In this document: positions 8,533 through 15,587 of the stretch, piece by piece
How positions within the stretch are numbered: the stretch's first letter is position 1
Layout of the letters: each line of letters begins with the position of its first letter
Source: Lachnospiraceae bacterium
GTDB taxonomy: Bacteria; Bacillota; Clostridia; Lachnospirales; Lachnospiraceae
NCBI GenBank assembly: GCA_910574185.1
Contig: CAJSZQ010000002.1
Span: 124,001 to 188,000, forward strand
DNA length: 64,000 nucleotides
Direction: 5' to 3'
Translations under genes and position numbers: made by a program
Notes under the pieces: model-generated
What the model was told of the DNA's origin: nothing
Databases searched by the model: none
Seen by the model: the letters and a program-made list of their open reading frames with translations, nothing else

Positions 8533-9363
8533 ATGTCAGATACATACAGATATGCTTATTACGCGTCAGACAGGCAGTTAAACTCTCTGTCTGTATACAA
8601 TACAGGTTATGAAAAATGTCACCCCGGTTATCAATGGGGACCTGGCGTAAGGGATCATTACCTGCTTCATCATATTATTTGCGGACAGGGATGCTACAGA
8701 GTGGGGGGGAAGGAATACCACTTGAAGGCTGGAGATACTTTCTTATTGTTTCCACAGGTGGAATCCAGTTATCAGGCTGACAGACAGGAGCCTTGGGAAT
8801 ATGCATGGGTGGGATTTGCAGGGAACGACGCTTATTCTATAATTGCAAATACAGATTTTTCCAGAGAACGCCCAGTATTGAATCAGTTAGATATCAGTGA
8901 AGAGCTGTTTGGAAAGATTCGGGCTGTTTATGAGGCGAACGGTAATACTTTTCAGGATGCGGTATCCATGACTGGAGCAGTATATTCGTTGATGGGATTC
9001 CTTATGAAACATTCTAAGAGGGAGAAAAGAATGGCAAATCTTCAGGCAGATTATGTGGAGCGGGCGAGGCAGTATATTGCTGAACAGTATTCTTATCCCA
9101 TTACGGTGGAGGATGTGGCGTGTTATACAGGAGTCAGCAGAAGCTATCTGTTTCGGTTGTTTCAGGGGATAATGAATCAATCGCCCAAGGAATATCTGCT
9201 GCAATATCGGGTTGGACAGGCTTGTCAGCTTCTGAATCAAACGGACCTTCCAGTAGGAAGTATTGCCCATTCGGTTGGCTTTGAGGACAATCTGTATTTT
9301 TCAAAGGTATTTAGAAAATATAAAAACTGTACGCCCTCGGAATACCGAGGATTGCAGGGATAG
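8533..9363 (+). CDS. AraC-family transcriptional regulator
   Basis: A 276-residue protein. Residues 1-150 form an AraC cupin sensor domain (HHIICGQGCYRVGGKEYHLK, then GDTFLLFPQ). Residues about 175-275 carry the two helix-turn-helix motifs, ending in the family signature SIAHSVGFEDNLYFSKVFRK. An upstream ATG at 8470 is in frame, but GAAAGGA at 8519-8525 fits ATG 8533 and the protein then starts where its relatives do. It is divergent from lacZ and upstream of the sugar importer, so it probably activates both in response to a sugar. Confidence 0.9.
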   Translation: MSDTYRYAYYASDRQLNSLSVYNTGYEKCHPGYQWGPGVRDHYLLHHIICGQGCYRVGGKEYHLKAGDTFLLFPQVESSYQADRQEPWEYAWVGFAGNDAYSIIANTDFSRERPVLNQLDISEELFGKIRAVYEANGNTFQDAVSMTGAVYSLMGFLMKHSKREKRMANLQADYVERARQYIAEQYSYPITVEDVACYTGVSRSYLFRLFQGIMNQSPKEYLLQYRVGQACQLLNQTDLPVGSIAHSVGFEDNLYFSKVFRKYKNCTPSEYRGLQG

Positions 9364-9380
9364 AACAGGGGAGATGCGTC

Positions 9381-10313
9381 ATGGCGAAGAAGAAACCAAA
9401 GCTGCAGTTTCGTTATTATGAGATGGGCGCTCATGAACAGGTTCTGGCGCTTCTGGGGGAAGACTGGCGGAGACCATATGGAATTAATATCAGCGATCTA
9501 CATTTTCACAATTATATGGAGGTTGGAATCTGTTATGAAGGGCGTGGAAAATGTATTCTGCGCGATACGATTGAAGCTTTCGAGGCTGGATGTATGACGA
9601 TTGTGCCTCCGAATTATCCTCATAATAATGAGACAGAACCCGATGAGACTGCATTCTGGGAATGGATGTATTTTGATTTGGACAGTGTGCTGCGGGATAT
9701 GAAGGAACTGTCTTTTAATAAGCTTGATACCGAGTATATTTCCAACGCTTTATATGAATCAGCGCTGTTTTTTCATCAGGATATGCATAGGAAAATTAGT
9801 AATATTATCCTGGAGATTAGAGAGGAATGCGACAGGAAATCTTATATGTACAGGGAGAAGTTAAGAGGGTTATTGCAGTCGTTTGTGGTGGAGCTTCTCA
9901 GAATACATAATGTAAACAGTGATATGCCCAGGAAGAATCCAAGAAGTTTCTAGATTGCTCCGGCGCTTGCTTATGTAAAAAAACACTATAATGAAGAAAT
10001 CCGTATCCGGGATCTTGCAAAGGCATGCAATATTAGTGAAAGTCATTTCCGAAGGATATTTCAGGAATGTATGAACATGACGCCGAACGATCATGTGAAT
10101 GTGGTACGGATTCAGGAGGCAAGCAGGCTGCTCTTAAAGAGTCACGCCACAATGGGAGAGATTGCATATCGTGTGGGATATGGAAATGTATCTACATTTA
10201 ACCGTAATTTCAAAAGGATGCTGGGAATGACGCCTTATCAGTGGAAGAAATCGCCGGATAATTATGCAGGGCAGATGTTGAATTTTATGATTAGCGCATT
10301 GAAAGGGTGGTAG
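9381..10313 (+). pseudogene. AraC-family regulator interrupted by one in-frame TAG
   Basis: The reading frame from ATG 9381 runs to a TAG at 9951-9953. The same frame then continues without any other stop to 10311-10313. Read through, the product is about 310 residues: an N-terminal cupin (LHFHNYMEVGICYEGRGKC) and a C-terminal pair of helix-turn-helix motifs (IRIRDLAKACNISESHFRRI and GEIAYRVGYGNVSTFNRNFK). The stop falls in the linker just before the DNA-binding domain, so the unread protein could not bind DNA. CAG to TAG is a single transition. It may be a recent nonsense mutation, a sequencing error, or suppressed. A fragment starting at ATG 10071 would have only about half of the DNA-binding domain. 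Confidence 0.85.
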
Positions 10314-10316
10314 AAG

Positions 10317-10832
10317 ATGATGAATTATAAAATGGTAAAAGAAGTTCACAGACGTGTGAAAACTTCCACGAAAGTTCTGAGTAAAACAATGATTGTGCTG
10401 TGTGTATTATTTTTGCTTGCAGGGATTGTAATGGATCGAGGTATGCTGTTTTTATCCCTGCTGACAGCGGGTATGTATTTCATATTTGAAGCGTACAGTG
10501 TAAAGGATTATGAATATGTAATGGAAGGGAACAGCTTTACGATTACGGTAATTCATGCCAGACGCCGCCGGAGGGAAGAGCATATGCTGAATCTTAAGGA
10601 ACTGGAGGTGGTTGCTCCTAACTGGCACGAAGCAGTGGCAAAGTACCGGTTAAAGGGCGGTACGGAAAAGCTTCCCAAATATGATTATACTTCCTATGAG
10701 CCGGAAATTCCTTATTACACCATGATTATTACAGAGAACCAGAAAAAAATAAAGCTGCTGTTGGATCTTCCAGAAGATATGCTTCAGGCGATGAAACGTA
10801 TAAATCCTCAGAAAGTCTTTGTGCACAATTGA
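10317..10832 (+). CDS. Small membrane protein of unknown function (DUF6106-like layout)
   Basis: 171 residues. Two adjacent membrane helices lie near residues 23-55 (TMIVLCVLFLLAGIVM and MLFLSLLTAGMYFIFEAY). A mixed beta C-terminal domain with the basic patch HARRRRREEH and the segment LKELEVVAPNW follows. The layout is like clostridial proteins grouped as DUF6106, but I recall that only loosely. It begins three bases after the AraC pseudogene stop, with GAAAGGGTGG as ribosome binding site, so it is translated from the same message. Confidence 0.7.
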   Translation: MMNYKMVKEVHRRVKTSTKVLSKTMIVLCVLFLLAGIVMDRGMLFLSLLTAGMYFIFEAYSVKDYEYVMEGNSFTITVIHARRRRREEHMLNLKELEVVAPNWHEAVAKYRLKGGTEKLPKYDYTSYEPEIPYYTMIITENQKKIKLLLDLPEDMLQAMKRINPQKVFVHN

Positions 10833-10841
10833 GCGACTTGG

Positions 10842-10901
10842 TTGAATATGCATGTTTTTTGATTGAATATATACACATTGAAAAAGAGAAATAAGTATAA
10901 T
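10842..10901 (+). promoter_or_regulatory. Promoter/operator copy 2, upstream of the sugar-binding protein
   Basis: It contains TTGAATATGCATG, TTTTTTGATTGAATATA and AGTATAAT in the same order and almost the same spacing as 8175-8236. The TATAAT box is at 10896-10901. A roughly 105-base leader runs to the start of the binding-protein gene. Confidence 0.65.
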
Positions 10902-11005
10902 TATACATAGAAAATCAGTAACAGAGAGGAAAAAATCTATACATTATGCACAATGAGTGTAAAGTACTTTCTGAATAAACTGATAGAAAAAGGAGGACAT
11001 AGAGA

Positions 11006-12340
11006 ATGAAAAAGAAACTTATTTCAATGCTGCTTGCAGGAACTATGGTTCTTTCCCTGGCTGCATGCGGCGGCGGAAGCGCCGATGGCGGGGACGCAGG
11101 CGATGGAGAGGATGCAGGAGCAGCAGAGATGGGTACAAGTGACGACGAGAACACACTGACAGTTGCAGCGTGGGACCCGAACTTCAACATTCCAGCTCTT
11201 GAGGCAGCGGCGGCTGATTACAAGGAGAATGTAAATCCTGATTTTGTTCTTGATATCAAAGAGCAGTCCGGCTCAAGCGATGTTGAGACTGCAATTACAA
11301 CGGCGGCTTCATCAGGGAAATATGAGAACCTTCCGGATATGGTTCTGTTCCAGGATCATTGGATTCAGAAGTATGTGGCGGACTATCCGGATGCATGGCA
11401 GAATGTGGATGATATTGATATTAACTGGGACGATTTTTATGCTGAGAAGCTTGACTATTCTACAATTGACGGCGTTCACTATGGCGTTCCGGTAGATGGC
11501 GGTACGGTTATCATGGCTTATCGTGTAGACCTTCTTGATGAAGCCGGTTATTCTATGGATGACATGAAAGGGATTACATGGGAGAAATTTATCGAGGTTG
11601 GCAAGGCTGTGAAGGAGAAGACAGGCAAAGCGCTTCTGTGTATGAACAGCGACGGTAACGACTTGATGTATATGATGCTGCAGGCTGAGGGCGTGTCTCA
11701 GTTTAAGGATGGCAAGCCGGATATTACAGGAAACGATAAGGTAAAAGAGATTGTTGAACTGGTAGTAGAGATGGTAAAGGAAGAAATTCTGCTTCTTCCA
11801 AATAGCTGGTCAGATTACACAGACAAGGCAATCCAGGGCGACCAGGTTGCAGGCGTTATGAATGGCAACTGGATTATTCCTACCATTCAGGCTGTAGAAG
11901 CTAACAATGGAAAGTGGGAGATTACAACAATGCCTACGCTGACAGGCGAAGAAGGGTATGCGTCTAACGGAGGTTCTTCTCTGTATATTACCGCAAACTG
12001 CAAGAAGACTGATCTTGCAAAGGATTTCCTTGCTTATACATTTGGTAAGAGTACTGTAACTTATGACAATGCATTGAAGAACGGCGGTGTTGTTTCTACA
12101 TATATCCCGGCCGGTAAGTCAGAAGTTTACAATGAGGGCGTAGCATTCTTTAATGATACACCGATTTATGCACAGATTTCAGAGATGGGCTCCCATGTGC
12201 AGACCATTGAGCAGAGTCCGTATCACTATACATGCCGCGAGAAACTTGGCGCTGCCGTTATTAACATTGTAAATGGCGGAGATGTTGATGAAGAACTTAA
12301 GAATGCAGAGGATCAGCTAAACTTCGAGATGGGTAACTAA
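11006..12340 (+). CDS. Sugar ABC transporter, extracellular substrate-binding lipoprotein
   Basis: A 444-residue family 1 solute-binding protein. The N-terminus is a lipoprotein signal with lipobox LAAC (lipid-modified Cys21), followed by a Gly/Asp/Glu-rich tether (about residues 22-48). The mature part has the two-lobe fold typical of the carbohydrate uptake class, with segments such as DMVLFQDHWIQKY, DGVHYGVPVDGG and NGNWIIPT. It would capture a sugar outside the cell and hand it to the two permeases that follow. The nearby beta-galactosidase suggests a galactose-containing oligosaccharide. AAGGAGG lies eight bases before the start. Confidence 0.94.
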   Translation: MKKKLISMLLAGTMVLSLAACGGGSADGGDAGDGEDAGAAEMGTSDDENTLTVAAWDPNFNIPALEAAAADYKENVNPDFVLDIKEQSGSSDVETAITTAASSGKYENLPDMVLFQDHWIQKYVADYPDAWQNVDDIDINWDDFYAEKLDYSTIDGVHYGVPVDGGTVIMAYRVDLLDEAGYSMDDMKGITWEKFIEVGKAVKEKTGKALLCMNSDGNDLMYMMLQAEGVSQFKDGKPDITGNDKVKEIVELVVEMVKEEILLLPNSWSDYTDKAIQGDQVAGVMNGNWIIPTIQAVEANNGKWEITTMPTLTGEEGYASNGGSSLYITANCKKTDLAKDFLAYTFGKSTVTYDNALKNGGVVSTYIPAGKSEVYNEGVAFFNDTPIYAQISEMGSHVQTIEQSPYHYTCREKLGAAVINIVNGGDVDEELKNAEDQLNFEMGN

Positions 12341-12375
12341 TTTCGGATAATAAATAAAAATATAAAAAAAGAACG

Positions 12376-12400
12376 GGGAAAACGGTTTGCCGTTTTCCCT
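12376..12400 (+). terminator. Intercistronic hairpin after the binding-protein gene
   Basis: A perfect 10-bp stem, GGGAAAACGG and CCGTTTTCCC, with loop TTTG, followed by TTCTCTATAT. It lies between the binding protein and the permeases. In sugar importers such hairpins usually cause partial termination or protect the upstream message, giving more binding protein than permease. Confidence 0.7.
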
Positions 12401-12426
12401 TCTCTATATAAAAAGGAGGATTCCAG

Positions 12427-13326
12427 GTGGAAAAGAAAAAAGGAATGAGCCTGCTTGATAAGCAGTCGAGGGCCGGCTGGATATTCTTGGCTCCGGCAAC
12501 TTTAATGATTGCCGTTATGAGCTTTTGGCCGATGTTCAGTGCGTTTCTCACTTCGTTAAAGACTGGCTCCAGTGCGAGTATGGAGTGGGCGAGCCCAATT
12601 TTTTATAACTATACCAGAATGTTTGCGGATCAGCTGTTTTTGCGCTCCGTAGGCAATACCTTCCTATATTTGGCGATTCAGGTGCCGATTATGCTGGTGC
12701 TTGCAATTCTGCTGGCGCAGTTATTAAACAATAAAGACTTGAAATTGAAGGGATTCTTTCGTACATGTGTGTTCCTTCCTTGTGCGACTGCATTAGTTTC
12801 CTATTCGCTGATTTTTAAATCATTATTTGCTACGGAAGGGCTGATTAATACAGTTCTTGTAAACCTTGGTATTTTATCTGAGAATTATAACTTTCTGGGT
12901 AATTCTACCAGTGCAAAGGCAGTTATTATCATTGCTTTAATCTGGAGATGGACCGGTTATAATATGGTATTTTATCTGGCTGGTCTGCAGAATATTGAAT
13001 ATTCCGTATATGAGGCCGCTAAGATTGACGGGGCTAATGGATGGAAGACATTCTGGGGAATTACCGTTCCGCTTTTGAAACCTACGATAATTATGACATT
13101 TATCATGTCAATCAACGGTACTTTACAGCTCTTTGACGAGTCTGTGAACCTAACCAACGGCGGACCGGCGTTCTCGACCATTACGATGTCGCATTATATT
13201 TACAACAATACCTTTGGTACTGGTGTCGCAAACTTCGGATATGCGACTGCCATGGCGTTCTTTGTATTTATTATGGTGGGTATTCTGGCATTGATTAATA
13301 TGAAAGTAGGTGATACACGTGACTGA
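12427..13326 (+). CDS. Sugar ABC transporter permease (MalF/UgpA type)
   Basis: A 299-residue membrane protein with six helices and the EAA loop (EAAKIDGANGWKTFWGITVP, about residues 197-216) that contacts the ATPase. It starts at GTG, with AAGGAGGA nine bases upstream. It forms a heterodimeric channel with the next gene product. No ATPase gene is nearby, so the system probably borrows a shared MsmX/MsmK-type ATPase, as many carbohydrate importers of this class do. Confidence 0.94.
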   Translation: MEKKKGMSLLDKQSRAGWIFLAPATLMIAVMSFWPMFSAFLTSLKTGSSASMEWASPIFYNYTRMFADQLFLRSVGNTFLYLAIQVPIMLVLAILLAQLLNNKDLKLKGFFRTCVFLPCATALVSYSLIFKSLFATEGLINTVLVNLGILSENYNFLGNSTSAKAVIIIALIWRWTGYNMVFYLAGLQNIEYSVYEAAKIDGANGWKTFWGITVPLLKPTIIMTFIMSINGTLQLFDESVNLTNGGPAFSTITMSHYIYNNTFGTGVANFGYATAMAFFVFIMVGILALINMKVGDTRD

Positions 13327-14149
13327 GAAAAAGAACAGAAGTATGATTCAGCGCCGGTTAATTCCGACTTATATTTTCCTGGCAATCGTATCATTTATTT
13401 CCGTATTCCCATTTTACTGGATGATTTCTGCGGCTACCAATACATCCTTTGATGTGGCGCAGGGACGTATCCTGCCGGGCGGCAATCTGGGAGTAAATTT
13501 CCAGAATCTGATTGGAAGTCAGAATCTGTGGAGAGCAATGGGCAATTCTTTCCGGTATGCCTTTGTGCAGACGATTCTTGCGCTGTTGATTTGTTCGCTG
13601 GCAGGTTTCGGTTTTGAGCTTTATCATGATAAGAAAAAGGATATGGTATTTACGATATTACTTCTTGCCATGATGATTCCTGGGGTTGCAACAATGATTC
13701 CTCTGTTTAAGATGATTGCGGGCATGAATATGTTAAATTCTGTATGGGGGTTCATCCTGCCGGCTATCTCTACGCCGTTTTTGATTATGATGTTCCGGCA
13801 GAATTCAAGAAACTTTCCGATTGACGTTATGGAAGCGGCGCGCATTGACGGTTTGACAGAGATTCAGATTTTTTTCCGAATGTATATGCCGATGATGAAA
13901 TCTACCTATGCGGCGGCAGCGGTAATTACTTTCATGAATGCATGGAATGCATACCTGTGGCCGAAGGTAATCATGACGGACCCCAACGCGCAGACGATGC
14001 CGATGCTGATTGCCAATCTGGCGGCGGGATACACGACAGATTACGGTCTTTTGATGTTAGGCGTATTATTCTGTTCTGTTCCTACGATGGTCGTATTCTT
14101 CGTATTGCAAAAGCAGTTTGCAGAAGGTATTACAGGAGCAGTGAAGTAG
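13319..14149 (+). CDS. Sugar ABC transporter permease (MalG/UgpE type)
   Basis: About 276 residues with six membrane helices and an EAA loop (EAARIDGLTEIQIFFRMYMP). The preferred start is GTG 13319, overlapping the end of the previous gene by eight bases (GTGACTGA); a GTG at 13310 is possible. The overlap shows translational coupling. The C-terminus QKQFAEGITGAVK has the usual ending of this family. Confidence 0.93.
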   Translation: MTEKKNRSMIQRRLIPTYIFLAIVSFISVFPFYWMISAATNTSFDVAQGRILPGGNLGVNFQNLIGSQNLWRAMGNSFRYAFVQTILALLICSLAGFGFELYHDKKKDMVFTILLLAMMIPGVATMIPLFKMIAGMNMLNSVWGFILPAISTPFLIMMFRQNSRNFPIDVMEAARIDGLTEIQIFFRMYMPMMKSTYAAAAVITFMNAWNAYLWPKVIMTDPNAQTMPMLIANLAAGYTTDYGLLMLGVLFCSVPTMVVFFVLQKQFAEGITGAVK

Positions 14150-14279
14150 GAAAATTCTATTTTGTGAGAAACTGCGGATTTTAACTGGCGAATGATACTT
14201 TGACAATGAAAGTGTGCTTGTTATGGCGAGACGGGTGAAAATGATAAAGAACCGGAAGACCAGATGAATTATTAGATGG
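14150..14279 (+). other. Gap after the sugar importer
   Basis: No gene, strong hairpin or repeat was seen in these 130 bases. Confidence 0.5.
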
Positions 14280-14308
14280 TTGACGCATGTGCAGAATTTT
14301 GATACAAT
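14280..14308 (+). promoter_or_regulatory. Promoter of the superoxide reductase-rubredoxin genes
   Basis: TTGACG at 14280-14285 and TACAAT at 14303-14308 are separated by exactly 17 bases. A second TTGACA lies at 14311-14316, but its nearest TATAAT box (14341-14346) is 24 bases away, too far for a standard promoter. Confidence 0.6.
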
Positions 14309-14399
14309 CATTGACAGGGAGATTTCCATGGAAATTACTATATAATATTAATATTTCTTATGGAAGAATCCCTAAATAAATATGAGTGAGGTAAGAAAG

Positions 14400-14774
14400 A
14401 TGGAGCAGAAGTTTTATATTTGCGAGCATTGCGGGAATATTTTTGCGATGGTTAAGGATGCAGGAGTTCCGCTTATGTGCTGTGGACAAAAGATGAAAGA
14501 GCTTGTTCCAGGAACCACAGATGCCGCTGTAGAGAAGCATGTGCCGAAGTATAAGGTGGAGGGAAATCTTGTTACGGTTACCGTTGGTTCTACCGAGCAT
14601 CCGATGCTTGAAGAACATTCTATCGAATGGGTATCGCTGCAGACAAAGCAGGGAAGTCAGCGTAAGGCTTTAAAAGCAGGGGGCAGGCCGGAGGTATCCT
14701 TTGCATTGTGCGATGGAGACGAGGTAGAGGCGGTATACGCTTACTGCAATTTGCATGGTCTCTGGAAAGCGTAA
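14400..14774 (+). CDS. dfx: Desulfoferrodoxin (two-iron superoxide reductase)
   Basis: 124 residues, the usual desulfoferrodoxin length. The N-terminal domain has four Cys for the Fe(Cys)4 centre I (Cys8, Cys11, Cys27, Cys28). The C-terminal domain has the centre II ligands His47, His67, His73, Cys116 and His119 in EKHVPKY, EHPMLEEHS and YCNLHGLW, matching the known pattern. The enzyme reduces superoxide to hydrogen peroxide without making oxygen, a typical anaerobe defence. ATG 14382 lies upstream but has no ribosome binding site, while GAGG precedes ATG 14400. Rubredoxin, its usual electron donor, follows. Confidence 0.95.
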   Translation: MEQKFYICEHCGNIFAMVKDAGVPLMCCGQKMKELVPGTTDAAVEKHVPKYKVEGNLVTVTVGSTEHPMLEEHSIEWVSLQTKQGSQRKALKAGGRPEVSFALCDGDEVEAVYAYCNLHGLWKA

Positions 14775-14869
14775 AAGCAGGTGGAAAATCGGGTAGGTTT
14801 GTCATAAAGGCATAACCGGTAGATTACAGTAGAACGTTGATTAAGGGAAGTGCATCAGGAGGAAAGATT

Positions 14870-15025
14870 ATGAAGTACGTATGTGATGTATGCAGCTGGG
14901 AATATGATGAAGAACAGGGATATCCGGAAGGTGGCATTGAACCAGGTACAAAATGGGAAGATGTACCGGAAGATTTTGTATGTCCCTTGTGTATGGTAGG
15001 AAAGGACCAGTTCTCCGAGGCATAA
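14870..15025 (+). CDS. Rubredoxin
   Basis: A 51-residue rubredoxin with the two iron-binding knuckles CDVC (Cys5, Cys8) and CPLC (Cys38, Cys41), and the usual aromatic and acidic residues between them. It carries one electron on a single iron and probably feeds the superoxide reductase encoded just upstream. ATG 14870 has AGGAGGA seven bases before it; the frame extends upstream, but without a better start. Confidence 0.96.
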   Translation: MKYVCDVCSWEYDEEQGYPEGGIEPGTKWEDVPEDFVCPLCMVGKDQFSEA

Positions 15026-15104
15026 AAGCAACAAAAATTCCATTGTCGAAGGCAATCTTTAATGAATTTTTGGAAATTACTGGTCACTGTGTGGACAGTA
15101 ACGT

Positions 15105-15140
15105 AAAAGAGGCGGTCAGGAACGGCTGTCTCTTTTGTTA
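15105..15140 (+). terminator. Terminator after rubredoxin
   Basis: AAAAGAG at 15105-15111 pairs with CTCTTTT at 15130-15136, and the stem continues inwards with G-C and G-T pairs. It closes the redox pair before the signalling operon. Confidence 0.6.
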
Positions 15141-15224
15141 TGCTTGATTTTATGGGCGTACTGTTTTACAATATATCCTATGGGGATTTGGGAAATCCTT
15201 AAGTGTAAATAGGGAGGCAGCGTT

Positions 15225-15587
15225 ATGCAAAAACGGATTTTAGTAGTGGATGATGACTCAATGAATTTGGTCAGAACAAAGATGATTCTAAAGAAGCATT
15301 ATAATGTAATTCTGGCAGAGTCGGGGGAAGAGGCTCTTAGAAAACTTAAGAGTGAAAAAGTAGATTTAATTCTTCTCGATATTGCAATGCCAGGGATGGA
15401 TGGTATTGAAACTTTTGAACGGATGAAAGACTATCCGATTGAGATTCCTGTGATTTTTCTGACAGCATCGGGGGATGAAGATGATGTAAAAAGCGCAATT
15501 AGGTTGGGAGCAGTTAATTATTTGAAAAAGCCGTTTTATCCACAGGAATTGCTGAAACGAATCGCAAAGGAGTTTGAGAAAGAATGA
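15225..15587 (+). CDS. Stand-alone response regulator receiver protein (CheY-like)
   Basis: A 120-residue single receiver domain with nothing attached. The acidic pocket is in VVDDD (about residues 7-11), the phosphorylated Asp52 is in LLDIAMPGMDG, the switch Thr is in LTASG, and the conserved Lys is in LKKPF. The ribosome binding site is GGGAGG. It overlaps the following hybrid kinase gene by four bases (ATGA), so the two are made together. Since it has no output domain, it probably shuttles phosphate in a relay with the Hpt domain of that kinase or binds a partner protein. Confidence 0.93.
   Translation: MQKRILVVDDDSMNLVRTKMILKKHYNVILAESGEEALRKLKSEKVDLILLDIAMPGMDGIETFERMKDYPIEIPVIFLTASGDEDDVKSAIRLGAVNYLKKPFYPQELLKRIAKEFEKE

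Noticed and set aside
12376..12400. A full stop to transcription between binding protein and permeases
   Set aside because: No promoter is visible after it and the permeases need co-expression; partial termination or message protection is more likely.
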